NCBI RefSeq assembly: GCF_023278565.1
Contig: NC_064675.1
Coordinates: 2,232,001 to 2,296,000 of the forward strand
Reading direction: 5' to 3'
Length of the DNA: 64,000 nucleotides
Origin: Colletotrichum lupini
Taxonomy: Eukaryota; Ascomycota; Sordariomycetes; Glomerellales; Glomerellaceae
The translations under genes and the position numbers were made by a program. Shown piece by piece: positions 36,700 through 48,175 of this stretch (the first letter of the stretch is position 1; every line of letters begins with the position of its first letter). The notes under the pieces were generated by a model. That model did not search any database. It worked only from the letters and a program-made list of their open reading frames with translations, and was not told the origin of the DNA.

Positions 36700-37871
36700 A
36701 TGTTGTACCAAAGCATCTCACATGCTATTGCCTTATACAAGCTTGAGCAATCTACGAAGCAATGCAAAGAGATATACACGGGCAAGCCTAAGCCGGAAAA
36801 GGTCACCTTGTTCTGGCACTTGGTAACCCTGTCACGGTTCAACAAGTACAACCCTCTTTTCACTACTTTTGCTGGAGGTACGTCTTTTGATTTTACCAGA
36901 GTCTTGGTCCGCAACGCTCACAGTGGTACAGTCTGGTCGGTTTTGTTGGCTGGTGCTTCTGAGCTCGTCGATCCCAATAGCAATATTCAGCCTGCTTTCG
37001 TCTTCAGACAGGCCGCACTATGCTTCATCGCAGCTTACCTATTTTGTGGCGCCGGTATGGTTTGGAATGACTGGGTGGACCGTGATATCGATGCCAAGGT
37101 CACTCGAACTAAAGACCGTCCTCTGGCCGCGGGCATCGTGACCACCACGGATGCGATGCTGTGGATGGTGCTGCAGCTGCTCGTGTCTTTGTCCATTGTC
37201 CACAATATGCTCAATGGAAAGGATGTGTATGGCCACCCGTTTTCCTCCTCCCAGATGGTTACATGACAGATATTCTAACGTTCGTCATCAGATTCCAACA
37301 CATGTTCCCAGTCATCTTGGCTTCGGCTCTATACCCTTATGGCAAACGGCCTATGGCTTTGAAGCTTCGCATATACCCACAATACATCTTGGGGTTCACG
37401 ATTGCATGGCCCGCCGTTTTGGGTCGATCCGCGATCCACGGTCGGTACGAGTCGATTGGCGACAGCATCGGTTATTGTTTGCCGCTTTGTTTCATGGTGT
37501 TCTTCTGGATCATCTACCTCAACACGGCCTACAGCTACCAAGACATTGTCGATGACCAGAAAATCGACGTCAACTCATTCTACACTGTTGGAGGGCGTCA
37601 CTTCCATAGGTTCCTTCTTGTCCTGGTCAGCCCAATCGTCATGTGTATGCCTCTGTACCTTTTAAGGTTCGGGTCTCTATGGCTTTGGTTCAGTTGGATG
37701 GGTATATGGACCGCGTCCTTCGCAGCACAGCTGGCGCACTTCGACTCGGATAAACCATCGAGTGGAGGGGGTATACATAAGAGTAACTTTGTTCTTGGAG
37801 TGTGGACTATTGCTGCTTGTGCAGTTCAAGTCCTTTTGAGCGAGCAGCGGTCTGTGAGATTTTTGAAATGA
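36700..37871 (+). CDS. UbiA-family prenyltransferase
   Basis: Three exons (36700-36877, 36932-37226, 37292-37871) give 350 residues. The 54- and 65-nt introns restore the frame through split codons. The first Asp-rich motif is NDWVDRDID (105-113, NDxxDxxxD), followed by AKVTRTKDRPLAAG, the UbiA signature. The second is YSYQDIVDDQKIDV (about 236-249). Both bind the Mg-diphosphate of the prenyl donor. About eight to nine membrane helices are predicted by eye. The N-terminus (LFWHLVTLSRFNKYNP) matches fungal UbiA enzymes, which include COQ2 and the prenyltransferases of meroterpenoid pathways. Sequence context, next to methyltransferase, dehydrogenase and P450 genes, favours a secondary-metabolite role over ubiquinone synthesis. 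The ATG at 36700 is the likely start, since the preceding open stretch has no family similarity. Confidence 0.88.
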
Positions 37872-38315
37872 TACCACGGTAGAGAAAGGCTGGGCGAGAA
37901 CGTTCAAGGCTTCGCTAGTGAGGAAGCCTGGAGCCTAGAGGTCACACAGAGGAGGAAGTCTTGTCAATTAAGCATCGAATTTCACGCGATTTCTGTTTTT
38001 ACATGTTGAATTTGTCTGGAAGTTTTGATGATGTGCACTCAGAGACCGAGTGATACCCACCAATCTTGATGAGTTTGTGAAGAAACAAAGAAGAACTCAT
38101 GTCATTGAATGTCCTTATCACGGCGCCAAATGCCATTCATTGGCTGCAACAATTTCACATTACATATGATCTGCGTGAGCTATGTCATCTCGGATGTCAC
38201 GTAGTGTGACTCAACTATCCATAGAGTTGGCCGAATCTCCAAAAGAAATCCCGCATGAATTTGTTGATATCTGAAGCTCACGTTTGAGTATATGTGATGT
38301 TCCTCATCAAAGCCC
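37872..38315. other. Short spacer between convergent genes
   Basis: Tail-to-tail gap of 444 bp between the UbiA and methyltransferase genes; nothing else seen. Confidence 0.5.
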
Positions 38316-39224
38316 TCAGAACTCGTATCCATAGCCTCCTCCAATGCGACCAGTGAGCCCGAACAAATCAGCGATCCATCCCAGAAATCCCACAAACCAG
38401 CCTAGAAACCCAAAGATCAGAAGATCCGGCGTGCCAAAGATGCGTTCTTTGAACTTCAGTCCGGGGACCTTCTGCTCCAACGTCCTCGGCTCGTCGAGAT
38501 AGTAGTTGAAGCGCGTCCCCATCAGCTTGAACGTGGAATTGAGAAAGAAGCTGGCAGTGTAATAAGTGAGCGATCCAATAGCATCGAATCGGATCTCGCC
38601 GTGGACTCCGCGCTGCCGAAAGTAGTTCACGATCCGTCGCAAGAGGCCGTACATCTCGTCAGGGGTGAGGTACGGCGTCAAACCCTCGAAAAGAATCAGC
38701 ACCGGTCGATCTGTGGGGATCTTGCAGTTGCTGAGCCACGCATCGTCGTGAATGTTCGGATCAATCAATCGGTATTCGCCCTTGCCAGTATCCGGATCCT
38801 TCATAACCTGCCGTCGAAGCTCAATTACATCATGCCTATCGGCGTCGATCCACAAGCGACCCTCGCCCTGCCATTTGACGCGAAGACTACGCGAGTCCAT
38901 GCCGCATGCCAGGTGTAAGACGGTAGCCGGGCCTAAATTCCTCCTCAGAAACCTTTCGGTGCAAATGTCGAGCATGCGAGCGCGCATCGAGACTGAGCTT
39001 GCAAACATGACTGTGGTGGGGCCGCCGGCCGTTGTGCGCTTGAAGTCGTAACCCTGGTCCTTGATCTGAGAGACGATATCGAGGGCATATTGATCATTCA
39101 GAATCGGACGCGAAGACTCAGCATCTTTGGCGCGGGCAAAGAGCGTCAGTAGGAGAGTCTCTTGGGCACCGCTGAGGGTCACTTTGCCCTTTCCGAGTCC
39201 ACCGGATGAATCTGATGAAGGCAT
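38316..39224 (-). CDS. LCM/TcmP-type SAM-dependent O-methyltransferase
   Basis: A single exon of 302 residues. The start at 39224 (MPSSDSSGG) is chosen over an in-frame ATG at 39281 because the conserved core begins with LSGAQETLLLTLFARAKD. The SAM-binding motif TVLHLACGMDSRSLR lies near 101-115 and is followed by the acidic residue in WIDADRHDVIELRR; the VLILFEGLTPYL motif is the usual motif of this family. It resembles the leucine carboxyl methyltransferase / tetracenomycin TcmP group, members of which methylate carboxyl or phenolic groups. The C-terminus is hydrophobic and Gly-rich (LLIFGFLGWFVGFLGWIADL), which is unusual for a soluble methyltransferase and may anchor it to a membrane. Convergent with the UbiA gene; a shared pathway is possible. 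Confidence 0.87.
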   Translation of the reverse strand: MPSSDSSGGLGKGKVTLSGAQETLLLTLFARAKDAESSRPILNDQYALDIVSQIKDQGYDFKRTTAGGPTTVMFASSVSMRARMLDICTERFLRRNLGPATVLHLACGMDSRSLRVKWQGEGRLWIDADRHDVIELRRQVMKDPDTGKGEYRLIDPNIHDDAWLSNCKIPTDRPVLILFEGLTPYLTPDEMYGLLRRIVNYFRQRGVHGEIRFDAIGSLTYYTASFFLNSTFKLMGTRFNYYLDEPRTLEQKVPGLKFKERIFGTPDLLIFGFLGWFVGFLGWIADLFGLTGRIGGGYGYEF

Positions 39225-41325
39225 CGTATTTGTTGCTATCCAGTTTTCTCTCGGGTAGGTGAATGAGCGTTGGTGATGCAAGGGAAAGCAGCCCGCAAGC
39301 TGCCTTAGTTTTGAGAAAGTCTCTTTGCCATCGATAGTCTTTTTTTTGTGCCTCGGTACATGCTGATAGCCAAGCTAGGCAGCTGCTAGGAACTTGCTGG
39401 TTAAGCCGTGCATCGCGCATTCGGGAAGGCGTTGTGTCGGCTGTGAAACTTTGCGCGACTCGCTTCATCTGATATTTTCTTCCCTGTCCACTGCAGGCAC
39501 TGTTGGCCGTCTACGCCCATGAGATGCGTCATCGGGTTGAACGTGTGACGATAAGTACGAAAGGAATGACAATCCTTGGGTTCGCCATCGTATTACCTAA
39601 AGTATACTGTATCGAAGATCTTGCAGGGCTCGAATAAGTCGGAGACATATTAACGGAAGTCACGGTGCAGTTCGGATATTCGCGAGGATGGAATGTTCGG
39701 CCGAAAGACTGCATTAGATGGCCGTCAGTAGATTTCAGAGGTGTAGAAAAATCCAAATAAAGTCTGTATAATTTTTGTTTCAGCAGCACGTACTATGCTT
39801 CCAATTGAGTTAACCAGTGTCGACGGGTGGTGCCTTTTGAAAGATCAGGAACAGAGGCCTGGTAGTGCCCAGAGATTGAAGTATGCATGTAGAAGGCCGG
39901 AGTAACACAACGAAGTTTCACTCAATTCGTATAGCCAGCTGGTAGTCGGACTCAGGAGTCACCGAGAATCCGAATATTCATCTGATGAAGCTGCCATGGT
40001 TCCTTTAGCGTATGTGCCTTGTCGAGTTGGCTTAGCAGGTAACTTAGGGTAGCTGAGGATGGTAGCCGCGCGGATCAACATGTGTGCGTAAGAATCCAGA
40101 AGAGAGATATTCTTTGAAGAACGAAAAGAGGGATGCTCGCTCGGTATATGCTGTCCGCAAAAGCTCATTTTCCGTGTAGTCAGCGGCATCGGTGCTCCCT
40201 GCTAACCGTCTAGCCCTCCCCGCAGAATGAATATCCACCAAAGTTGACAGGTCGAACTTCTGGTCTGAGCGCGATCCATGAACCAGAGTCCCGCTAACCC
40301 GGAGTTATCAGTTGAATCTTTCACTGCACTGCTGCGCCGCTCAAGGCATGGGGATCCTACGGGTACCGTGACTGATCCACAGAGTACTCAATTACTCCCA
40401 TGGCGTCATCACGTTCAAAACCACTGGTTCTCCGAGCGATTCAGCGTCTTTCCGGCATCCCGCATGGCGTGTTACATCAGCGCAAATTGAATTGGATGTC
40501 AGGCAGAGTCATGACAGCGGGAGATTTTCTGCATTCAGGAACTCTGAGGACGGAATGTGACACCAGATATGGACGGCAGTCTTCCGCGCGGACATCGAAA
40601 GTGATTTTACCGTACAGCGTTGCATCGAGAGGATCCGAACCCCGCCTGATCAGGTTTTAATCTGACATATCCAACCACAAGGCAGACTTGGCGTTTGAAG
40701 AAGATGGGGGTGTAAAAATTGTCGCTGAGAGACCAAATGTCATAAAACTCCGTATGCTCACCAGTTCGAAACTCAGTAGAAAAAGAGAAAGGAAAGCCAT
40801 TGGCCAAGAGGAAATCCATCTGGCTCAAAGCTTGTAACAGCAAGCTACGGCAAAATTTGAAAGATCAGGACGGTTGAGGGAGACAGGTAACTCAATAATG
40901 TTTTGCTGTCTAGCTGCCGTGCTCCGCGCGAAGCAGATAATTCTGATCCACATCTAGCACTTGTGATCACGTCCCACGATAAGCAGCCTATATGACTCGT
41001 AACAGACTCCCCTTTCACTCTGGGCCTTGTCAATTCCCACACACACTCGCAATGAATAGCATAACGTGACAACGATCAAGTTCTGTTCCTGGAAGACATT
41101 GCAGCACTCACCATTCATTACCCTGGCTGTTGTCCGAGCGCAAGCCACCAACTGAGTCCAATCAGGGAACCGGTCTGCACCGGCAAGGACGACGGGAGTG
41201 TAATGGATGGGAGCAGAGGATGCTTTTATCCCAGACTCACCCCGCCACTCGGGTCCTTTTACCCAGCGAAATGGCCTGTCCTCGACTCGGACCCGAGTTC
41301 GTCGACTATTTCGACACGATCAGCC
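39225..41325. other. Intergenic, 2.1 kb, no gene supported
   Basis: Divergent spacer between the methyltransferase and the PTH11-like gene. A tRNA-like stretch at 40615-40690 (minus) was examined and not accepted. Short frames here lack any domain. Confidence 0.45.
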
Positions 41326-42898
41326 ATGGAAGACCTCTTTCGTGTCTTGTCTAGCCGCCAAGAGGATGACAGCCCATCGATATCGGACTTCAACACGGCC
41401 CAACAGAGGGCGTTCGGGGTCAATGGGTCATTGATCATCGTCATAGTCTTCGTCATGGGCGTCAGGTTATACACGAGGTTCTCCATTACGAAGTCAATTG
41501 GAGCTGACGACTGTACGTCCCATTGGAACAGCTTCTTAGTCGTGGCGTTCTTGCTGACCAAAACGATTCTATAGTTATGATGATTGCCGGAACCGTGGGT
41601 ATCATACTTACTCTTTCCAATGCATCGAACTTTATTTGACGGGTGCGATATAGATCGCCACAATCCTGCAGTCTGTTTGTGTCATGATATCCGTGAGACA
41701 CGGCCTAGGGAGAATCAGTGAGCTAGACAATACAAGGCCCAGGTTTCATTTGCTAACCAGAGACAGGAGCCGAAATACCGTCGAATGAGTGGGAGCCAAT
41801 GTTGCTGGTATGTTTGTTTTCTGAGTCTCCCCGCAAGATTCCAAACATCAACGAGGACTCACTAACCGTGCTCCCCTGTGCAAAGTCGCTCTATATCTCC
41901 CGATTGTTCTTCGCCGTCGGCAACGTGCTCGTCAAAGTCGGTCTTTTGTTATTTTATCTGCGCCTCGATAACCGACCAAAGATGCGATGGACGGTGTATG
42001 GACTCATGGCGGCAGTGATCGGCTTGGGAATATGTCACTTCGTCATGTCCGCCATCGAATGTAACCCTGCCGAGGTATTCTGGACATCTAAGGGGAGTCA
42101 CGAAATCTATGCGAAATACTGCATGCCGGCTGCGGTGCAGCAGGCATTCTGGGACGCCGCCGGTGTGATTGTCATTGTTACAGACATTTGTCTTTGGATC
42201 TGTCCGATTCCCATGATTTGGGGCTTGCAACTACCGCAGGTACCTTCACTTTGGACGTACCTCGAAAGTTCCTCGCGTTTGCTAACATGGAATAATAGCG
42301 ACAAAAGTGGGCGATATCGGCAGTATTTGCGCTGGGAGTGGTTTGCGTTGCAGGTGAGTTGAACGTCAACATTACAGTCATCCAACGGATTGAATCCTGC
42401 AAAAGATCAAGCAACTGACCGGTGTTTACAGCTGGCTGCGTGCGCTTCTACTACGTCCGACAACTGGCAAACGAACCCGAGATATACCGACAATTCGCCA
42501 GCTCGCTTATCTGGTACGCCGTGGAGCTCTACGTCGCCATCTTCTGCGGCTGCTCCTCTGCACTCAAGACGTTCTTCAAGACGTTCTTTCCCGCACTGTT
42601 GGGCTTCTCTTCATGCAAAACAAAGTATCCTCTGGGGAGCAATGGCAAGGAAGGACAGGGAAATGGAACGCGATCATCGTATCCTCTACAGAGTCTGCCT
42701 AGCCGACATACCGAATATAAAGCTACCGTCACATCAGGCGGGAGAGGGAGGGGAGACGAGACGAGTATGGAGAATGTATCGAGAAACGACAGTGAAGAGG
42801 CTATCATACACGGGGCTTCAGAAGGCTGGGATACTCCCAAGGGGGCGGAAGTACAACAGAAGATCCGTAGAGCTTCTACTGATTCGAACATGAAGTAA
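41326..42898 (+). CDS. PTH11-like seven-helix receptor-type membrane protein
   Basis: Seven exons: 41326-41512, 41575-41594, 41654-41717, 41761-41807, 41886-42239, 42299-42353 and 42432-42898, giving 397 residues. The 20-nt second exon encodes FMMIAGT and is required, since reading on meets a stop. The reconstructed protein has the fungal rhodopsin-like/PTH11 pattern: IGADDFMMIAGT, then HGLGRI, a helix LYISRLFFAVGNVLVKVGLL, the RPKMRW loop, ECNPAEVFW, DICLWICPIPMIWGLQLP, then QKWAISAVFALGVVCVAAG and an SSLIWYAVELYVAIFCGC helix. A hydrophilic Ser/Gly-rich tail follows. PTH11-type proteins are candidate G-protein-coupled receptors for surface or chemical cues in plant-associated fungi. The ligand is unknown. 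The small exons 2-4 are the least certain part. Confidence 0.82.
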
Positions 42899-43624
42899 TG
42901 AATTACTTATGCATGGTTGCAGGAGGCAAAGCGCCAATGCCGCGCTGTCGGACATCTTTATGTGACAAAATGTTAATATCGACTCTTTATACATGTACGA
43001 ATGACCAAACTGCCTCATTGATTTCTAAAGACTCAAGCTACTTTTGCCAACTTATCTACATGTGACTTTGCGGTTACATAAGTGCGGGAGTTCGAGCACT
43101 TTGAGACGTGTGTGGAAACCGAATCCCGGATTCCTCTAGCTCCCGAGTCCCACTCCGCTCCCGAAACTCCGCCGGTTTAATCTTCGCATTCGAACATCGA
43201 CGGCTTCCTGTGATGTTAAAACTTGTGCCGCGAGGCCGGCGAGTGCTAGCGCCAACTCTAGAAAGCACAGGCGCCGGCGACGCGCCGTTTGGATTCGTAA
43301 CACTGTCCCCATAGCTGCATGTTGTGGTTGGCGGAGTTGAATTGAGTTTTCCAGGGGGTACAGTCGACACTCGACAGACCTCGCGTGTAAGTCGCCAGCT
43401 TCGTCGGGTTCGGTATGAGAATGCGAAAGTTACGATAACGACGGCGGACGAGGAGGAGAACCTTTTGGAAACATCGGTCTAATGATATTCATGACGGGTT
43501 ACATAAATATCCGACTTCAACCTCGCGAATGTCTTCTAGCTCTGAAAGTAGACCAACCCCTCGTTCCTCACCCTTGATCTCCCATTCATAACTAAAAGAC
43601 GAAACCTTCTACAAAACTTCCACA
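42899..43624. other. Intergenic, promoter region of the SDR gene
   Basis: Spacer between co-directional genes. The last 200 bp are C/T-rich (TCTTCTAGC, CCTTGATCTCCC), as usual before a fungal start. No gene is supported. Confidence 0.5.
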
Positions 43625-44671
43625 ATGTCTAAGTACGCCGAAGCCTTCCAGACCCCCAAGGGACCAGGCGACGCTCGCCCAACAGCCCTCCAAATCATCC
43701 AAGACGAAGGCCTCATCGGTAAACTTACCGGTAAGACCATTCTCATCACCGGCGCAAACCAAGGCATCGGCCTCGAAACCGCGCGCGCGCTCTATCAAAC
43801 CGGCGCCACCATCTACCTCGGCGTCCGCAGCCGCGAAAAGGGTGAAAAGGCAGTCGCAGATGTCACCGCCTCCATCAAGGGCGAGACGTCCGGGTCTCTA
43901 GACTTCGTGGAAATGTCCCTCGACGACTTCTCCTCGGTCCGCAAAGGCGCGGAGGACTTCTTGTCCAAGAGCAACGGCAAGCTCAACATCCTCGTCAACA
44001 ACGCAGGCATCATGGCACAGACAAAGACTATAACTAAAGACGGCTTCGAATCGCAGTTCGCCACGAACCACCTGGGCCACTTCCTCCTCTTCCAACTGCT
44101 GAAGCCCGCCCTTCTCGCATCCGCGACGCCGGATTTTGCGTCCCGCGTCGTCGTCGTGTCGTCCATGGCCCACCGCGCCAGCGATATCCGCTTCGAGGAT
44201 GTCAACTTTGACGAGAAGGAATCGTATGAGCCGTACACGGCGTACGGCCAATCCAAGACGGCCAACATTTACTTCTCCAACGAGATTGAGCGGCGCTACG
44301 GGGCCTCGCGGAACTTACACTCCACCTCGCTGCACCCGGGCGCCATCCTGACCAGCATGGCAGCGTCGCAAAACGTCGACGTGGACGCGATCAAGGCCAG
44401 TATGGGAGAGGAGACGTTCAACAAGCTCATGAGCACGCTCAAGAACCCGGAGCAAGGGGCCGCTACCACCGTCTACGCCGCCGTGAGTAAAGAGTGGGAA
44501 GGCAAGGGCGGGAAATACCTCAACGACTGCGCCGAGGGCGGATCTGGTGTCGGTGGATTCACGCCTGCGACAACGGATCCTGGGTATGCCTCGTGGGCTT
44601 ACGATGAGGAGAAAGCTGCGCGGTTGTGGAGGGAGTCGTGCAAGATGGTTGGAGTTGAGGATGATGCTTAG
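43625..44671 (+). CDS. Short-chain dehydrogenase/reductase (retinol dehydrogenase/WWOX-like)
   Basis: Intronless, 348 residues. The cofactor motif is TGANQGIG (TGxxxGxG), followed by the NNAG motif, the catalytic serine in VVVVSSMAH and the YGQSK active site (YxxxK). The Arg in LGVRSREKG after the second strand suggests an NADP(H) preference. The C-terminal LHPGAILTSM motif is typical of classical SDRs with a broad substrate range. The N-terminus (SKYAEAFQTPKGPGDARPTALQIIQDEG) matches a fungal subgroup of about 330-350 residues, close to retinol dehydrogenases. Substrate cannot be predicted. Codon choice is strongly C-ending, like highly expressed fungal genes. Confidence 0.9.
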   Translation: MSKYAEAFQTPKGPGDARPTALQIIQDEGLIGKLTGKTILITGANQGIGLETARALYQTGATIYLGVRSREKGEKAVADVTASIKGETSGSLDFVEMSLDDFSSVRKGAEDFLSKSNGKLNILVNNAGIMAQTKTITKDGFESQFATNHLGHFLLFQLLKPALLASATPDFASRVVVVSSMAHRASDIRFEDVNFDEKESYEPYTAYGQSKTANIYFSNEIERRYGASRNLHSTSLHPGAILTSMAASQNVDVDAIKASMGEETFNKLMSTLKNPEQGAATTVYAAVSKEWEGKGGKYLNDCAEGGSGVGGFTPATTDPGYASWAYDEEKAARLWRESCKMVGVEDDA

Positions 44672-45167
44672 CGCTTTTTGTCCTGTGATGATGGGGTTGC
44701 CATGGGTTGGCAGGGGTTATCCGAGTGAGATTTGAAGTCTGAGACCCTTTGTCTGGCTTCCTTCTTGTGGTCAGCGCTATGCATCTTTCGGTCGTCACGG
44801 TCAGAGAGGTATGCATGTCGTAAGCGGACGCCAATGCCCTGGATAAAGTAGAGACTACGTTAGCACTAGCTATTGGCGGAAATGCGATGGACTTAACCCA
44901 AATCTCACGTCGCGCGGGCTTTCAACCTGCCAAGTGCTTACATGTGGGCGACCGTGAGAATCGGCTAAGATGATCCCCGCATGAGCTTTGATGAACCGAT
45001 GGGATAGCTTGGGTTCAACGTACATGCAGTTAGCCAGGGCAAGATTGTTTTCTGCCGATAAAAGCTCTGTGTCTGCCACCGGAGGACTACATTTTCCTCT
45101 AGTGATAGATCTATACTTAACCGGCTCATTCAGCAACAACTTCATCTACAAGTCCAAACGCGTCAAA
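44672..45167. other. Intergenic, between two SDR genes
   Basis: A 496-bp gap with a T-rich 3' end and the promoter for the next gene; no other feature seen. Confidence 0.5.
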
Positions 45168-46207
45168 ATGGCGTCCGACTCTATGCCACCAGACTTCTAC
45201 GTCAAAGCCCTTCAATTCACAAAGAAGGTCTACAGAGATGAATACCCAGCCATCAAACCAGAGAACTCCGAGCTCTCCCTCGCCGGCAAGGTTGTTGTAA
45301 TCACCGGCGCGAGCCGTGGTATCGGTGGTAGAGTAAGTTGTCTCTTCCTTTTTCAATGAAGCTTCGACTCACTATCTTCCAGGGAATTGTGCCAGCGTTT
45401 GCTAGAGCCGGAGCAAAGGCTATCGTTCTCGTGGCCCGGGACGAGAAGAAGCTTACCGCCGTCGCGGCAGAGGTCAAGGAGCTTAATGCCAATGTCGAAA
45501 CACTCGTCTACCCCGTCGACATGACAGACGAAGCCGGCGTCAAGGCCCTCTTCGAGAAAGTCAACGCGACGTACGGCCACGCAGACGTCCTGGTCAACAA
45601 CGCCGCCGTGCAGAAATCTCTCGAGCTCATCACAAACAGCGACCCGAAACTCTGGATGGAAGACCTGGTAAGTAGAAACTCCACAAGTTCCCTCCCCGTC
45701 CTCGATAATACGAACATAACTTCCCCGCTAACAACTTCGAAATAACACTAGACCACCAACATCAGCGGAACCTTCTACCCAACCTTCCACTTCCTCAAAT
45801 CCCTCCCCTCAACCAGCCACGCCCACATCATCAACATCACCACGATAACCCACTGGGTCGTGCCCACCATGAGCTCCTACATCATCGCCAAGCTCGCGAC
45901 GCAGCAGCTCAACGCCCACGTCGCCGCCGAGCACCCGGACAACGTCACCACCGTCTCGGTGCACCCGGGTATGGTCCACACCGACATGACCATGGACCGG
46001 TTCCGTCCCTTTGCGCACGACACCCCCGCGCTCGTCGGCGGAACGGCCGTCTGGCTTTGTTCGGAGAACGCGCGGTTCCTGAATGGGAGGTTTGTCGCTA
46101 CAAATTGGGACGTCGAGGAGTTGGTGGAGCGGAAGGGGGAGATTGAGGAGAAGAGGTTGCTGCAGGTTGATTTGAATGGGCAATTTGGGGCGCGTCAGTT
46201 TGAGTAA
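45168..46207 (+). CDS. Classical short-chain dehydrogenase/reductase
   Basis: Three exons (45168-45332, 45383-45667, 45752-46207) give 301 residues. The ATG at 45168 starts MASDSMPPDF. The Rossmann motif TGASRGIG is at residues about 46-53, split off by the first intron just after GIGGR. VLVNNAAVQ, the catalytic Ser region (INITTITH) and Tyr-Lys (YIIAK) are present, so it should be active. In the serine position the sequence is INITT rather than the usual VSS; Thr or a neighbouring Ser may serve. The late motif VSVHPGMVHTDMT and the C-terminal FLNGRFVATNWDVEEL pattern fit fungal oxidoreductases of secondary metabolism. Co-directional with the preceding SDR, 496 bp downstream. Substrate unknown. 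Confidence 0.88.
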
Positions 46208-46460
46208 AAGAGAGGTTGATTCAGCACGGCAACATTGGGTCAGATCAACTCACACCGGCGAAGTTCAAAAATGAACATGTGATTAGTCTAGATTCATAAG
46301 TATCCAGCTCTATGTCTATATCATGAGATCTACCCGAAAATCCTCAAATATTCTGCGCCATGCAATGCTCCAGGGTATACACTGACAATGATGGTACAAA
46401 AAACGAACTCTATATACCGAAACCGATTCCCAACACTTTTTACACAACTCGTGAACCATT
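46208..46460. other. Short spacer between convergent genes
   Basis: Tail-to-tail gap of 253 bp; holds both 3' UTRs. Confidence 0.5.
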
Positions 46461-48175
46461 CTAAGCCTCAGACCTAGGAGGCCACTTGACACGCCTCTCG
46501 GCGCGGACGTATAAGTTGTTCGGGCGGATGAGCTGGAACATGGGATCGTACTCCACGGGGCCCTCCTGTGCCAGGCTGAACTTGTAGCGGTAGATGAGCT
46601 TGGGGAGGAAGACCTTGACCTCCTGCAGGGCAAAGTTGAAGCCGATGCACATACGCGGGCCGGTGGCGAAGGGGATGTACGAGGCGTTGGGCCGGTTCTT
46701 GACCTTGTCCGAGTCCCAGCGGTCCGGGTCGAAACGGGCCGGGTTATCCCAGACCAGGTGGTTGTTGTGGATGTGGTGGATGGCGGGGATGCAGATGGAG
46801 TCCTTGGGCAGCTTGTAGCCGCCGGGGAGGATCATGTCCACCTTTGAGGTGCGGGCGGGCTGGTAGGAGGGGTTGTGGCGGCGCTGGGTCTCCTTGATGT
46901 ACTTGTCGAGGAAGGTCAGCTTCTGGGTGAGGTCGGCGGTGATTTGGGTGTTTTCGTCGAAGCCGTTGTCGATGAGCTCCTGGAGGAGGCGCTCCTGCAT
47001 GCCAGGGTAGGCGACGATGCCGTAGAGGAGCCAGGAGAGGAGGGAGGAGGTGGTAGTGAAGCCGGCGCCGGTGGCGACGACAAGGGGCTCCATGATGCGC
47101 TCCTTGGGGAGCTTGTTGCCCTTGCTGTCACTGGCGCGGAGGACGTAGTCAACCATGTTATCGGCCTGGAGGGCGGCCTCTTGCAGCTCGAGGTTCTCGA
47201 CACCCTTGGAGGCGTTGTTGATGGACTCGTTCATCATCTCGACGATACGGCCGCGTGCGTCGCGGAGGCGCTGGGGGTCGCCGAAGGGCAGGGAGGCGTA
47301 CCAGCTGCCCATGGAGGTAATCTTCTTGTTGAGCTCAAGGGACTGGGCGATGCGGATGACCATCTCGTGGGGCGGGGCGTCGACGGCGGTGAAATGCTTG
47401 AAATCCATGCCGAGGACGAGCTTGCCAACGGCCTGAGAGCCGAGCTTGAGCATGTAGGGGTAGACGTTCCAGGCCTCCTCCTTCTCGTCGAGCTCGTCAA
47501 AGACCTTGAAGGAGTCCTCGATGGTGGCCTGCATGGTCGGGGCGTAGTGGCGGACAGCCTTGGGACCGAAAGCGGGCGGAAGGAACTTGTGAACCTCCTT
47601 CCACTCGGGGGTATCCGTGTCGCCAAGGAAAACTCCGGACTCCTTGTTCTTGATAGGGTACAGCGGGTGACCGGGGATGATGTTCTTTGTGAAGAAGTCG
47701 CTCTCAGAGAAGAAGATGTTGGCGATGGCCGGGTCGTTGGTGTGGTAGATGACGGAGCCCATGTTCGTGGTCTTGAAGATGGGGCCGTACTTCTCGAAAA
47801 GGCGCTGGTGGTTACCGAGATGGTCAGGGTAGACCTCGAAGTAGTTGCCGATGAAGGGTAGACCAGAAGGGCCGGGGACTTCGCGGACGGGGTGGCCGTC
47901 AATGGTGATGGCGACGGGGCCCTCGGCGGCGAGGACATCGGCGACTGTTGTCAGAGCCTCATCTCCGGAGACGAAGCCAACGCCTTGTGGTTGTGTTAGT
48001 TTACTGTGAAGGAGCTGTGGTATAGCATGGTGTTGGGCTTACCCTTGTGATCAACGACGGCAAAGTGAGAGGCGGCGAGATGCTGAAGACCCTCCTCGTC
48101 TGTTGAGGCGGGAATCTCGAACTCTGTTGTGACTGAAGGGTCTTCACCCAACAGGTGGAAGCGTTGTGATGACAT
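46461..48175 (-). CDS. Cytochrome P450 without membrane anchor
   Basis: Two exons on the minus strand (48043-48175, 46461-47983) give 551 residues, joined over a 59-nt intron with a split Gly codon. The haem motif is FATGPRMCIG with Cys490; the K-helix ExxR is ETQRR (Glu409, Arg412); PDRW and the VPGPSGLPFIGN proline hinge near residue 80 are present. The overall pattern (FLGDTDTPEWKEVHKFLPPAFGPKAVRHY...) resembles the haem domain of CYP102/CYP505 self-sufficient enzymes, but no reductase domain follows. The N-terminus is an acidic 75-residue extension without a hydrophobic anchor, so the protein may be soluble. The I-helix has AGFTTTSS: the conserved acidic residue before the Thr is Thr354 here. 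It therefore may handle oxygen activation differently, or use peroxide. Substrate unknown. Confidence 0.88.

Noticed and set aside
40615..40690. tRNA-like stretch on the minus strand (GGTTCGGATCC T-arm-like, stem-loop before it)
   Set aside because: The anticodon stem is mismatched and no acceptor stem partner is found within tRNA distance.
46875..47861. Long open frame (328 codons) on the plus strand
   Set aside because: Antisense to the P450 gene; caused by G/C-biased third positions, with Leu/Gly/Val-rich composition and no domain.
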